Origin: Enterovibrio coralii
GTDB lineage: Bacteria; Pseudomonadota; Gammaproteobacteria; Enterobacterales; Vibrionaceae
DNA length: 64,000 nt
Direction of reading: 5' to 3'
NCBI RefSeq assembly: GCF_001559595.1
Contig: NZ_LNTY01000036.1
Location: 62,001-126,000 of the forward strand
A program made the translations under genes and the position numbers. Each line of letters opens with the position of its first letter. The first letter of the stretch is position 1. Below are positions 24,633-34,568 of the stretch, piece after piece. The notes beneath the pieces were generated by a model that made no database searches, was not told where the DNA came from, and saw only the letters and a program-made list of their open reading frames with translations.

Positions 24633-26117
24633 TTACGCTGTTTTGGTCACAACTTCTGGTTTTTCTTCGTCAGCCAGATCGTCTTCACCTTTGCCTTTTG
24701 AGGTCTTGATGACAAGACCCGTTACACCCAGTGCGAAGATGATGCCAGCAGCGGTTGAAATGTTCATTGGCAAGCCAAAGCCCAAGGTGCTGTTGTTCAG
24801 GATGAAGGTGACACACACGGTTGTCATAAACATCGCTGGCAGCGTGGTAATCCAGTGCAGTTTGTTGTGACGCAGCAGGTAAGCTGATGCAGTCCACAGC
24901 ATCATTACAGCAGTCGCTTGGTTCGCGAAACCAAAGTAGCGCCAGATAATACCGAAATCGACTTGCGTCAGAATACCACCGACAACAAAGAGAGGGACGG
25001 CAACAATCAGACGGTTACGCAGCGTCTTTTGTTCCATGTTGAAGTATTCAGCCAAAATCAGGCGGCTAGAGCGGAACGCGGTATCACCGGACGTGATTGG
25101 CAGGATAACCACACCCAAGAAGGCGATAACGCCACCGAATACACCCAGCAAGCCAAACGACGCGCCGTATACAACGTTACCTGGGCCACCGTTAGCAACC
25201 GCAGTGTTCAATTCTTCCAGTGAGCCGAAGAAAGACAGAGCGATGGTACACCAAATCAGAGCGATGATACCTTCGCCGATCATTGCGCCATAGAACACGA
25301 AACGACCATTCTTTTCGTTTTCCATACAACGTGCCATCAGTGGAGACTGGGTTGCGTGGAAGCCAGAAATTGCGCCACATGCGATGGTGATAAACAGTGC
25401 AGGCCACAGCGGCATGTCGTCAGGGTTCATGTTGGTAAACATGTCCGAGATTTCGAAGCCACCCATCACAGTGTGTTCATCTGACAGGCCAATTGCTGTC
25501 ATCAAGCCGACAGACATGAAAATCAGCAGTGCGCCAAAGAACGGGTAGAAACGGCCGATGATTTTGTCGACAGGAACGATAGTCGCCAGAATGTAGTACG
25601 CGAAAATGACGACAACCATGAAGGTCATGCTGACCGTCAGACTGGTTTGCTCGTTGATCAAGTTAGTGATCATGCCTGCTGGCGCAGAAACGAACACCAC
25701 ACCCACGAGAAGCAACAAGATAATGGCAAAGATGTTCATAAAATGTTTTGCGCCATTACCCAGGTAGCGACCTGTGATGCTAGGAACCGAAGCACCGCCA
25801 TTGCGGATAGACAGCATGCCAGAGAAGTAGTCGTGAACCGCACCCGCGAAGATACAACCCACCACAATCCAAAGCATCGCTGCTGGGCCATACAGCGCCC
25901 CCATGATAGGACCAAAAATCGGGCCAACACCTGCGATGTTTAGCAACTGAACGAGGTAAACCTTTGGTGTCGACATTGGCACATAGTCAACGCCGTCGTT
26001 TTTAGTGTGAGCGGGGGTTTTGCGGTTTTCATTGATACCGAAGATTTTTTCTACAAAAGCTCCGTAAATGAAGTAGCCGCCGACAAGGGCTGCTACGCAG
26101 AAGAGGAACCACATCAT
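24633..26117 (-). CDS. CstA-family transporter (pyruvate/peptide type)
   Basis: A 494-residue inner-membrane protein of the carbon starvation CstA family. It shows the family N-terminus (GGYFIYGAFVEKIFG), the QLLNIAGVGPIFGPIMGALYGP signature and >12 membrane segments. E. coli BtsT and CstA, about 700 residues, are pyruvate transporters; this is the shorter clade. Its position beside BtsS/BtsR suggests it is their target and that it imports pyruvate or a similar metabolite. A terminator separates it from btsS, so it is transcribed on its own. Confidence 0.88.
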   Translation of the reverse strand: MMWFLFCVAALVGGYFIYGAFVEKIFGINENRKTPAHTKNDGVDYVPMSTPKVYLVQLLNIAGVGPIFGPIMGALYGPAAMLWIVVGCIFAGAVHDYFSGMLSIRNGGASVPSITGRYLGNGAKHFMNIFAIILLLLVGVVFVSAPAGMITNLINEQTSLTVSMTFMVVVIFAYYILATIVPVDKIIGRFYPFFGALLIFMSVGLMTAIGLSDEHTVMGGFEISDMFTNMNPDDMPLWPALFITIACGAISGFHATQSPLMARCMENEKNGRFVFYGAMIGEGIIALIWCTIALSFFGSLEELNTAVANGGPGNVVYGASFGLLGVFGGVIAFLGVVILPITSGDTAFRSSRLILAEYFNMEQKTLRNRLIVAVPLFVVGGILTQVDFGIIWRYFGFANQATAVMMLWTASAYLLRHNKLHWITTLPAMFMTTVCVTFILNNSTLGFGLPMNISTAAGIIFALGVTGLVIKTSKGKGEDDLADEEKPEVVTKTA

Positions 26118-26408
26118 GGCAATCGTCCTTATTGAGTTAATGCACTGTGGCTAATTTACGGGGTTTGAGGCAAGAGAGCAGTGGCTCAAAAGGTAAGTGG
26201 AAGAATAGCGTGGTAAACGGCAGCATCGCGGGCTAAGTGGCGAGGCCGAAAATAATGGTCCAAACACTCATCTGACCAATAGTGAGACATATGTACTATT
26301 TTTAATGAAGGAAAGTGTGTCTGCGTGATTTTCAGTGTGGCCTAGCGCAAGGAAACAGAGGGGAGCGCGGAATTTAGGTTAGCCATTTTTGACCTTGAGG
26401 TTGGGGAT
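26118..26408. other. Intergenic region between CstA transporter and giant adhesin
   Basis: 291 bp without a gene, holding the two divergent promoters. A GAGGTTGGGG ribosome site precedes the adhesin ATG. No operator was identified with confidence. Confidence 0.4.
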
Positions 26409-29400
26409 ATGATTGCAGTTTCTCCTGACGGTGAACTTCGTGTTGTTAACGGGAACGATGTAGGATTTGCAGGTGATTTGATCATTGCCTTTCACGACGC
26501 CAGTTTTATGGCCTCTCCAGGAAGCACCGACTATCCGGGTTTGGGGAGTCGCGCCACTGCGTTCGTGATTGCAGACTATGGCCCACAGCCTGTGTTCTCC
26601 GCGATTGCTAATGACGGATTGGACGATGTGATGTCCCAGTCGTTTCCTAATTCAGGGATTGCCTCTGTGATTGGTCTTGCCAACTCTGGCATTCAAATCA
26701 GCAGAAAAAACGACGATGAAGACGACGAATCTCACGATGAGACGCGCGTGCCTCTCTCTGTCATTGAAGGGTGCTTGAACAGCGGTGTCGCCATGTCTGA
26801 CATGGCAGGGTTCGACACCAAGGGTATTTTCGGCGAACTCTCTCCTTTCCAACTCGATCTCGTTGGTCGCATGTTCCCACTGGCTGAAATCATCGACCTC
26901 GATGACGGTGAGAATATCATTAGCGAAAACGCCATGATTGGCGATGAGGTAGGAATTAGAGCCGCAAAGGAGTTTGACGATGGGCACGGTGAAGTTACTT
27001 ATTCTTTGAGCAAAGATGCGGGTGGTCTCTTTGCCATCGACCCAGAAACAGGCGTCGTCACAGTCGCAGGCAATTTAGACTATGAAACAGCGACGTCTTA
27101 CGAAATAGAGGTCACGGCAACCTCGGAAGACAATCAAACCCAGACGAAAACCTTTACGATTTCACTGACCGACAGCTCTCCAGAAGAGGGAGACACAGAC
27201 AATGCGGTGTCATCCATTTCGGCGATAAATGGGGTGCAAGGTGAAGTATCTGAGAGTATTACCAATGGCAGTTCCACGGGGCTGACTGTCAGTGCCATTG
27301 ACGAAGATGGCGACTACATTACGTACGAACTGATTGATGACGCAGGCGGTACCTTTGAAATCGATAGTGAAACGGGTGAAGTCACGGTGGCAGACTCCTC
27401 ACTGCTTGATTATGAAATCGCGCAATCACAAACCATAGTGGTACAAGCAACGTCGACGGATGGCAGCAGCACCACACAAACCTTTACGATTGATCTCACA
27501 GACGACAACACTGAATTCAGCATTTCCGCAGTAACAGATAATGACGCCAACCCCAATGTCGTACTGGAAAGTGCTGCAATCGGTACATCCGTTGGCGTCA
27601 ACTTTGCTGCGTCGGATGGTGACCTTTCGGATACGATTAGCTATTCGCTCTCTGATGATGCTGGAGGTTTATTCCAAATCGATTCGACGACAGGTGAAGT
27701 CACGGTCGCAGCCGCATTGGATTATGAAACGGCAACCAGTCACAACATCACCGTTGTAGCAACATCTACGGACGGCACAACAACCAATCAAACCGTCACC
27801 ATAAACATCACCGACGATACCTCCGAGTTTTCAGCCACAACCGTCACCGATACCGATGCTACCGCTAACAGCGTCTCTGAGAGTGCGGCAAACGGTGCGA
27901 GTGTGGGTATTGATTTTCACTCGGAAGACGGTGATGGCACGGACTCCATCACCTACACACTGACCGACGATGCAGGCGGGCTGTTTACGATTGATGCATC
28001 GACGGGAGAGGTTACGCTAAATGGTTCGCTAGATTATGAAACCGCGACTGACCATACCATTACTGTCAAAGCAACCTCGACCGATGGCAGTTCTTCTTCC
28101 CAAAATTTCACCATTCAAGTGGAAGATGACAAGACGGAATTCTCTGTGACCGCAGTGACGGATACTGACGGAACTGCCAATGTGATTTTGGAAACGGCGG
28201 CGATTGGTTCCACGGTAGGTGTTCAATTCACCGCGAGTGACAGCGATCTGTCCGATACCGTAACCTATTCACTGTCAGATGATGCGGGCGGGTTGTTTGC
28301 CATCAACCCAACGACAGGCGTTGTGACCGTTGCTGCCGCGTTAGATTACGAAACTGCGACCAGTCACGACATTACCGTTGAAGCCAAATCGACCGATGGC
28401 TCGACCACGTTTCAGACGGTCACCATCAATCTGACAGACAATACATCTGAGTTTTCAGCGACAGCGGTAACGGACTCAGATGCTAGCGCAAACAGCGTGT
28501 CCGAAAGTGCTACTATTGGTAGCTCCGTGGGCGTGACATTCCATTCTCAAGACGGCGATGGATCAGACTCGATAACCTACTCGTTAACCAACGATGCGGG
28601 TGGCCTGTTTGCCATCAATCCATCAACAGGGGAAGTGACGGTCAACGGCACTTTGGATTACGAGACCGCCACGTCACATGTTATTACCGTCTTAGCGACG
28701 TCAACGGACGGGAGCACCAGTACCCAAACGCTCACCATTGGTTTGACGGATGACACCAGCGAATACGCTGTTACGGCGGTGGTAGACACCGACTCTGGAG
28801 CAAATACGGTATCGGAAAACGCTGCTGTGGGTTCTCAGGTAGGAGTGACGCTAAGTGCCTCTGACAGTGATGCAACCGACACGGTGACTTATACGCTTAT
28901 CGACAATGCAGGCGGTATGTTTGCGATTGATGCCAAAACCGGTGTGGTGACGGTCAATGGCAACCTTAACTATGAATCCGCGACTCAGCACACCATCGTT
29001 GTTCAAGCGAAATCTTCAGACGGCAGCACTAACAATCAATCCTTTGTGATAGACGTGACCAATGCGGATGCGTCGATGGGTGATACTGACAATAGCATTG
29101 GTGCCATTACAGACACAGATACCGACGTCGACCAAGTGTCAGACACGGCGAGTATTGGCGACACCGTTGGCATTGACGCGTCCGCTATTGATGCAGACGG
29201 CGACAACATTGTTTATAGCCTCTCTGATGATGCGAGTGGTCTGTTCACGATCAATAGCTCAACGGGTGTGGTGACGATAGCTGCGGATGTGAGCACGTTA
29301 ACCGATACCACGCAAACCATTACTATAGTGGCGACTTCAAGCGATGGCTCCAGCAGCACAAAAGATTTTGATATCGACATCATTGATGGAGGTATTGGCG

Positions 29401-31880
29401 AGCTTTCCGATGCGGATTCGATGCAAAACCTTGTTGGTGATGCGAGCAATGGATATACCTATCTTCAAGCGCAAGCCGTTGATGGAGATGGAGACAGCGT
29501 TACCTATAGCCTGACAAATGACTACGGTGGCGCTTTCAGCATTAATGCATCAACGGGGCAAGTCTATGTGGCAAATCATTCATTGCTTAACGCCTCGACA
29601 AATCCTCAAGTGACCATTGAAGTCAAAGCCACATCCGGAGATGGTACGCACGTCTCTAAGGAATACACCATAGACGTGACGTCCGAAACGGTTGGTTCAA
29701 ACATCTCAAATATCACGGACAGCAATGGAGGTTCCAACTCCGTCAGTGAAAGTGCTGCAAACGGGACAGCTGTGAATCTCACGGCGGCCGCAACACCAGG
29801 GGGCATATCTAATTGGATTGATAATACGTATGTTGCTTGGCACGGCCACATGGGTAATACCATTCAAGGCTTGCATGTTGGTGGTATACCGTCTGGAGCA
29901 ACGGTGAAGTTCTATGTGGGAAACACTGTGGTTCACACAGTTACCACTAATGGTGATTACAAGGTGTACGGTACCAACTCAAGTGGTACAGACAACATTC
30001 CAAACGGAAGTGATGTATGGGCAACGGTTACATACAATGGCATGACGTCCAATGTTGCCAAGGGCTATCACTTCCAAGACCCTTGGAATAACTACCAGAT
30101 CTCTAAATCCACGACACAGGACAGCGTGACCTATTCATTGACGGATGATCACAACGGTGCTTTTCAAATTAACTCAAGCACGGGTGTTGTGACAGTCAGA
30201 GATAATTCCAAACTCGATTTTGAAACTGACCCGAATCCAACGGTGACAGTGAGAGCCGTTTCAAGTGGCGGTTCGGTGTCCATTAAGACGTTCGGTATCA
30301 CTCTAACTGATGATTTCTCTGCTGTTGCAGATACCTACTCTGCGACAGAAGAGGGAACGCTCACCGTAAATGCGAGCTCGGGTCTGTTGTCCAATGATAC
30401 TGGCGATACCAACAACGCCATTGAGATTGCGACGGACAACAGTGGTAGCGATGCATCTACTGTGTCTGCTGCGGTGACATTGACAACAACGTTAGGGGGA
30501 ACGGTCACGGTGAATCCTGACGGCTCATTTACCTACACCGCACCACTGTTGGACCATACGTCATCATCAAGCATCGAGGATAGCTTCTACTACCGCGTAG
30601 GCGACGGCAGTTGGACTAAGGTGGCGTTGAATGTCGACGATATGGACATTACTGCCAATGATGACAGTGACAGTGTGGGCGAGCTAGGAACCATTTACGG
30701 CAACGTCATCTCAGACAGTGGCGGCACAGACTCGGCCGCTTCCGATGCTAAAGTCACCTCCGTTCTCTATGACGGGACTACCTATTTCATTTCCGGTGCG
30801 ACAACGATAACAGCAACGCACGGGACACTGACGATAAACCCTGAAGGGAGCTACTCCTTTGTCTCTTCAGTGTCGGGCTCTGGTCCTTACAGCGATGAGC
30901 TATTTACATACACCTTAGGGGATGATGACGGAGACTCTGATACTGCGGTGCTAACCATCGCCCATGACCTTTCGATGACTGCTGTCGCCGATGTCGTGTC
31001 TGTTTACGAATCCAGTTTGGCGTACGGGTCAGAGGTCGGTGCTGATCTCCACTATCGTGTAGGCAATGTGCTTGATAACGATCTTGGTATCACCGGTGAT
31101 GCCGAAGTCACATCGGTCGAGTGGAACGGTACCACTTACAATCCAAACGGTTCAGGTGTCATTGTTATTCCTACAGACCACGGCGAATTTACGCTATACA
31201 CGGAAAACTATGGCGTGCACCGCGCTGGCGAATTTCAGTTTCATCTCACAACAGCCAGTGATGGCAGCAATGAAACAGAGGTCTTCACCTACAACGTTTC
31301 AAACTCATCAGAATCAGTAAGCTCAACCGTCACCGTGAGCATCGTGGATGACCCTATCATCTCTTTTGCGGGCATGGGCTCTGACGACAGTTTTACCGGG
31401 ACTTCTGCAGACGAAACCATTTTTGGTGGCGGCGGCGCAGATACACTCGATGGCGGCCTTGGAAACGACCTGATAGTTGGCGGCGCGGGTGGAGACACTC
31501 TCACTGGCGGCAGTGGCTCAGACACCTTTAAGTTTCTGCATGCAGACGTGGAAGGCACGACTGGCGTTACGATTGACCACATTGCCGACTTTGATTTGCA
31601 GAGCGATGTGCTCGATTTATCGGACTTATTGCAGGATGAGAGCGATGGTACGTTAGATGACTACCTGTCAGTGCTTGATGATGGTTCGGGACACGCGGTT
31701 ATCAGTATCTCAAGCCATGGTGATGGTTCAGTCGACCAGCAAATCGTGTTTGATAACTTATCAGTTTCTGACATGGCGGCCGCTTACTCGATTGATACAT
31801 CGGGGAAAACAGATGGTGAAGTGAGCTCGCTCGTCTTGGTGAATATGATGCTTCAAGCTCAATTGACCATCGACCACTAA
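26409..31880 (+). CDS. Giant cadherin-repeat RTX adhesin (type I secretion substrate)
   Basis: An 1823-residue acidic surface protein without a Sec signal. Residues ~1-170 form a unique N-terminal module. About ten cadherin-like repeats of ~95-100 residues follow (~175-1300); most share a YSL-DDAGGLF-I--TG-VTV core and a LDYETAT segment. The tenth is split by a ~105-residue insert (~1130-1237). A VCBS-like region follows (~1310-1650), then RTX calcium-binding nonapeptides GGGGADTLDGGLGNDLIVGG (~1672-1709) and a C-terminal secretion region. Such proteins leave through a type I system (ABC/MFP/TolC), none of which is in this window. Probable role: calcium-dependent adhesion or biofilm formation. 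Start uncertain; TTG starts lie just upstream. Confidence 0.88.
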   Translation: MIAVSPDGELRVVNGNDVGFAGDLIIAFHDASFMASPGSTDYPGLGSRATAFVIADYGPQPVFSAIANDGLDDVMSQSFPNSGIASVIGLANSGIQISRKNDDEDDESHDETRVPLSVIEGCLNSGVAMSDMAGFDTKGIFGELSPFQLDLVGRMFPLAEIIDLDDGENIISENAMIGDEVGIRAAKEFDDGHGEVTYSLSKDAGGLFAIDPETGVVTVAGNLDYETATSYEIEVTATSEDNQTQTKTFTISLTDSSPEEGDTDNAVSSISAINGVQGEVSESITNGSSTGLTVSAIDEDGDYITYELIDDAGGTFEIDSETGEVTVADSSLLDYEIAQSQTIVVQATSTDGSSTTQTFTIDLTDDNTEFSISAVTDNDANPNVVLESAAIGTSVGVNFAASDGDLSDTISYSLSDDAGGLFQIDSTTGEVTVAAALDYETATSHNITVVATSTDGTTTNQTVTINITDDTSEFSATTVTDTDATANSVSESAANGASVGIDFHSEDGDGTDSITYTLTDDAGGLFTIDASTGEVTLNGSLDYETATDHTITVKATSTDGSSSSQNFTIQVEDDKTEFSVTAVTDTDGTANVILETAAIGSTVGVQFTASDSDLSDTVTYSLSDDAGGLFAINPTTGVVTVAAALDYETATSHDITVEAKSTDGSTTFQTVTINLTDNTSEFSATAVTDSDASANSVSESATIGSSVGVTFHSQDGDGSDSITYSLTNDAGGLFAINPSTGEVTVNGTLDYETATSHVITVLATSTDGSTSTQTLTIGLTDDTSEYAVTAVVDTDSGANTVSENAAVGSQVGVTLSASDSDATDTVTYTLIDNAGGMFAIDAKTGVVTVNGNLNYESATQHTIVVQAKSSDGSTNNQSFVIDVTNADASMGDTDNSIGAITDTDTDVDQVSDTASIGDTVGIDASAIDADGDNIVYSLSDDASGLFTINSSTGVVTIAADVSTLTDTTQTITIVATSSDGSSSTKDFDIDIIDGGIGELSDADSMQNLVGDASNGYTYLQAQAVDGDGDSVTYSLTNDYGGAFSINASTGQVYVANHSLLNASTNPQVTIEVKATSGDGTHVSKEYTIDVTSETVGSNISNITDSNGGSNSVSESAANGTAVNLTAAATPGGISNWIDNTYVAWHGHMGNTIQGLHVGGIPSGATVKFYVGNTVVHTVTTNGDYKVYGTNSSGTDNIPNGSDVWATVTYNGMTSNVAKGYHFQDPWNNYQISKSTTQDSVTYSLTDDHNGAFQINSSTGVVTVRDNSKLDFETDPNPTVTVRAVSSGGSVSIKTFGITLTDDFSAVADTYSATEEGTLTVNASSGLLSNDTGDTNNAIEIATDNSGSDASTVSAAVTLTTTLGGTVTVNPDGSFTYTAPLLDHTSSSSIEDSFYYRVGDGSWTKVALNVDDMDITANDDSDSVGELGTIYGNVISDSGGTDSAASDAKVTSVLYDGTTYFISGATTITATHGTLTINPEGSYSFVSSVSGSGPYSDELFTYTLGDDDGDSDTAVLTIAHDLSMTAVADVVSVYESSLAYGSEVGADLHYRVGNVLDNDLGITGDAEVTSVEWNGTTYNPNGSGVIVIPTDHGEFTLYTENYGVHRAGEFQFHLTTASDGSNETEVFTYNVSNSSESVSSTVTVSIVDDPIISFAGMGSDDSFTGTSADETIFGGGGADTLDGGLGNDLIVGGAGGDTLTGGSGSDTFKFLHADVEGTTGVTIDHIADFDLQSDVLDLSDLLQDESDGTLDDYLSVLDDGSGHAVISISSHGDGSVDQQIVFDNLSVSDMAAAYSIDTSGKTDGEVSSLVLVNMMLQAQLTIDH

Positions 31881-31895
31881 CTCACGTCCATAATA

Positions 31896-31922
31896 AAAAC
31901 GGGGCTACTTAGCCCCGTTTTG
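31896..31922. terminator. Bidirectional terminator after the adhesin
   Basis: AAAACGGGGCTA - CTT - AGCCCCGTTTTG, shared with the convergent permease gene that stops at 31924. Confidence 0.85.
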
Positions 31923-31923
31923 T

Positions 31924-33291
31924 TTACATACTCATTCCCATGCCAGCGTTGGCTTTTTTACCAACATTGTAGAACCAGAAGGAAAGGGGAATGAAAATCA
32001 GATTCATGATGGTGGTGAAGTTCATACCAAAGCCATCCTGAATGAGCGGTCTTAAGGACGAGTCGTTGACGGCGAATCCCAACGCATGGAAGACAACATC
32101 AATGCACAACCCTGTCATGAGAATAGCCACGAACAGGAGTCCAACCATCCATTTTGCAGGGCGATGACCATAGTACTTTTGATAAACCCGCATCATCGGA
32201 ATCGTCAGCACGTCAGCCAGGATAAAGCCAATCACACCGCCAAACGAGATTCCGCCATGCCAAAGTGCTGCTGCGAGCAATAAGTTACCTACCGAGCAGA
32301 CGTAGGCAATCATGGCGACGAATATCCCGATAATCACATCGAGGAAAGAGTGCAGCCAAATAGGAAGGTTAGCGTCACTGCTGATGAACAATGCGCGCCA
32401 GCCATCCAGTGGAACGACGGCAATCAAAAGCGAAGACACCACGACACCAATCAAGATTTCTTTGCCAATCATGGCTAAATCCATATGGAAAAAGCTGGCA
32501 GCTTTGGTGATTTTTGCCATGGATGAACCCGTGTCAGAGTTCTCCATATGCATATGTTCGTGATCATGATGGCTCATGCTTCCCATGTCTTTGCCACCCA
32601 TATCCATTCCGCAGTCACTCATGCTGCTTTCAGGGTGCGTACCTTCTTGCGCATGGTTGTGGTCGTGACCTTCATGGTGCATGTGTTGATGACTTTCATG
32701 ATGCATCTCGCCCATATCCATGCCGCAATCTGCATGATTTTCATCGTGCGTCATGTGCATATGGTCGTGATGAGCCATGTCTCCCATATCCATGCCACAG
32801 TCGTGCGTTGCAGCGGGCGCATTTTCTGACGCCAGTTTTTCCCTGAGTTCGTCTTCCACATCTTTAGGGAAGAATTGGCTAAACAGGACGGCGACGAAGA
32901 TGATCAGAAGAATGCCACCTAATATTTCTCCCCAAAGAAACGTCCAACCGAGCAGAGCAACCAATACGATAAACATTTCGAGTATCAGGTTGGTACTCGA
33001 CACTAAAAACGCCATCGCATTAGCAATAGTGGCTTTTTTAATCAGCAAAGTGTGGGAAAGGGATGCGGCTGCATAAGAGCACGATGAAGACACAACACCA
33101 AGCATGGTGGTGATGGAAAGACTTCTTACGTTGGTGTGTCCAAGGTTGGATGACACGGTGTCGACAGGAAGCAAGTTACGAATGAAAGATGAAAGCATCA
33201 AACCAAACGCAAGCGGCCAATAGATTTGCCAAACCATGTTAAAGAAAACATCGAAAATATGAAGTATGAAATTACTGTTCTCGCCACCCAT
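31924..33291 (-). CDS. ArsP-type permease with His/Met-rich metal-binding loop
   Basis: A 455-residue inner-membrane permease of the PF03773 (ArsP_1/UPF0718) family: membrane segments at ~15-140 and ~270-450. The N-terminal half carries VVSSSCSYAAASL, a family motif with a likely functional Cys71. Residues ~163-252 are a cytoplasmic-type loop packed with His, Met, Asp and Cys, including three copies of DCGMDMG (164-170, 188-194, 226-232) and many HMH/HHDH clusters; this suggests binding of copper, zinc or a similar metal. Related permeases export organoarsenicals or other compounds. Substrate is inference; the loop points to a metal. A His-rich protein lies upstream. Confidence 0.82.
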   Translation of the reverse strand: MGGENSNFILHIFDVFFNMVWQIYWPLAFGLMLSSFIRNLLPVDTVSSNLGHTNVRSLSITTMLGVVSSSCSYAAASLSHTLLIKKATIANAMAFLVSSTNLILEMFIVLVALLGWTFLWGEILGGILLIIFVAVLFSQFFPKDVEDELREKLASENAPAATHDCGMDMGDMAHHDHMHMTHDENHADCGMDMGEMHHESHQHMHHEGHDHNHAQEGTHPESSMSDCGMDMGGKDMGSMSHHDHEHMHMENSDTGSSMAKITKAASFFHMDLAMIGKEILIGVVVSSLLIAVVPLDGWRALFISSDANLPIWLHSFLDVIIGIFVAMIAYVCSVGNLLLAAALWHGGISFGGVIGFILADVLTIPMMRVYQKYYGHRPAKWMVGLLFVAILMTGLCIDVVFHALGFAVNDSSLRPLIQDGFGMNFTTIMNLIFIPLSFWFYNVGKKANAGMGMSM

Positions 33292-33589
33292 ATCTGCTAC
33301 CTACCCTAGTGAGATGGGAGCTTTACCATGCACACTTAGAGGAGAGAGTCGGGCAAGTTTGTGCTCCTGTTCAGAGGGAGGAGTGACTGACGCTGTTGTT
33401 ATGATGGTTCCTGTTCATGGAAACAATGGAGCGACTAGATCAATAGAGCGTCAGTCAAACTTGCTTATTCCTGTGCCTCTAAGAAGCGTGGAAATAAAGC
33501 TATCTTATTAAAATCGCTGTCATCGTATTTCCAGAGAAATACTGGACAGCAGCGAGAAACTTGAAAGATAAGTTCTCACTGACCGAAAA
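33292..33589. other. Intergenic region, nothing recognised
   Basis: 298 bp between the permease and the His-rich gene. An 81-codon frame at 33266-33511 lacks family similarity and overlaps the permease start, so I do not call it. Confidence 0.4.
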
Positions 33590-33838
33590 CTATTCTTCGT
33601 CGTCATCAGGTCCCATCACGATCGTGACAGGGCCGTAATAGTGATGGTGATGATGGGTGGTGCGGTGGTGGTGATGAGTGCCTTTGTGCGCGTTTACGCC
33701 GCCGTGTAAATGATGCCCATGACTTGGCTCGTGCTCGCGGTAATCCATATGATCTTTGTTATGTTTGTGCTCTACGCCTTCGCCATAAGCATGTTCCATC
33801 GTTTCATGAGTAGACACTTTGGTTTTTTGCTGTGCCAT
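33590..33838 (-). CDS. Small histidine-rich protein, probable metal binder
   Basis: An 82-residue protein with ~22 His, including HGHHLHGG, HHHHRTTHHHHHYYG, and an acidic tail (PDDDEE). It has no signal peptide, so it is likely cytoplasmic. GGAGG (ribosome site on the minus strand, CAGGAGGCC) precedes the ATG. It lies on the same strand upstream of the His/Met-loop permease, which suggests joint metal (Ni, Cu or Zn) handling, as with Hpn-like proteins. No homologous family was recognised. Confidence 0.72.
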   Translation of the reverse strand: MAQQKTKVSTHETMEHAYGEGVEHKHNKDHMDYREHEPSHGHHLHGGVNAHKGTHHHHRTTHHHHHYYGPVTIVMGPDDDEE

Positions 33839-34271
33839 AATGGCCTCCTGCTAGTGCTAGCTGTTTGTTTACAAGGATTTATTACCTAACTTGATTTCAT
33901 TGTAACGCCGAAAAAACGCGGTAAAGCAGTGGGAAAACTGAAACATAAGTTCTCGGTGGCGTTCGATATTCTTCGCTTTCCTTCAGGGGCAATAGCCGAT
34001 AACAATGTTCGCGGGAGGCGAGTGTTATTAAGGCGTAGTCCTCTAGTGGAATTGCGTTATTCAATGGATTTAGACACCACCAAGTCTGGCACTAAACCCT
34101 TTTTGTGGTGGTTTGATTGCGTTTCAATGCTGAGATAGGGAATTAAATTTTAGGGATTCATGATATGGCTCAATGTGGACTTCTGTGAGCATCGGCACCA
34201 ATCTTTCTATGATGTCTTCCTGTTGAAACTATTAGCGTTACACTGAATAAAAACAAACAGGAGGGAAACGT
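33839..34271. other. 433-bp gene-free region
   Basis: Between the divergent His-rich protein and the helix-turn-helix gene. A 69-codon frame (33929-34138) has no sign of being real. It presumably holds both promoters. No operator or repeat was identified. Confidence 0.4.
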
Positions 34272-34568
34272 TTGTCATTGCCTAGTAAAACAAAAACCAG
34301 CTTCTATCGTCGACTGCTCGTCGCGTATTTGATTGAGCAAGGCTTCAATACCGTGCCGGCCATTATGAAAGAAACGGGTATGCCAAGGCGCACCGCGCAA
34401 GACACCATTGATGCGCTCGGAGAGTTGGATGTCGACGTGCATTTTGTCGGAGCCAACAAAAATGGTGGCTACGAAATTTCGAGTTGGGGCGCGATCAACA
34501 AATCCTGGGTGAAGAAAAATCTCTCTTCCATCAAAGAAACGTTGAACTACCCCGTCGAAACGCCTTAG
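34272..34568 (+). CDS. Small winged helix-turn-helix protein
   Basis: A 98-residue DNA-binding-type protein. Residues ~15-60 ([38 protein letters not shown]) form a helix-turn-helix with a following wing. It starts with TTG at 34272, supported by AGGAGGG 7-8 bp upstream. The stop overlaps the end of the convergent chemoreceptor gene by 4 bp. Regulated targets unknown. Confidence 0.72.
   Translation: MSLPSKTKTSFYRRLLVAYLIEQGFNTVPAIMKETGMPRRTAQDTIDALGELDVDVHFVGANKNGGYEISSWGAINKSWVKKNLSSIKETLNYPVETP

Noticed and set aside
26409..26900. LapA-type N-terminal retention module with LapG site
   Set aside because: No convincing TAAG/PAAG-type site; the RAA at ~residue 178 lies in the first cadherin-like repeat.
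26900..30300. Tandem ~300-bp similarity considered as a CRISPR or DNA repeat
   Set aside because: The repetition is in the coding frame and reflects cadherin-like protein repeats; the unit is far longer than a CRISPR repeat and has no spacers.
32514..32846. Plus-strand frames rich in Met/His opposite the permease loop
   Set aside because: They are antisense shadows of the His/Met-rich loop codons.
33266..33511. 81-codon frame upstream of the permease
   Set aside because: Overlaps the permease start, no ribosome site, no recognisable family or domain.
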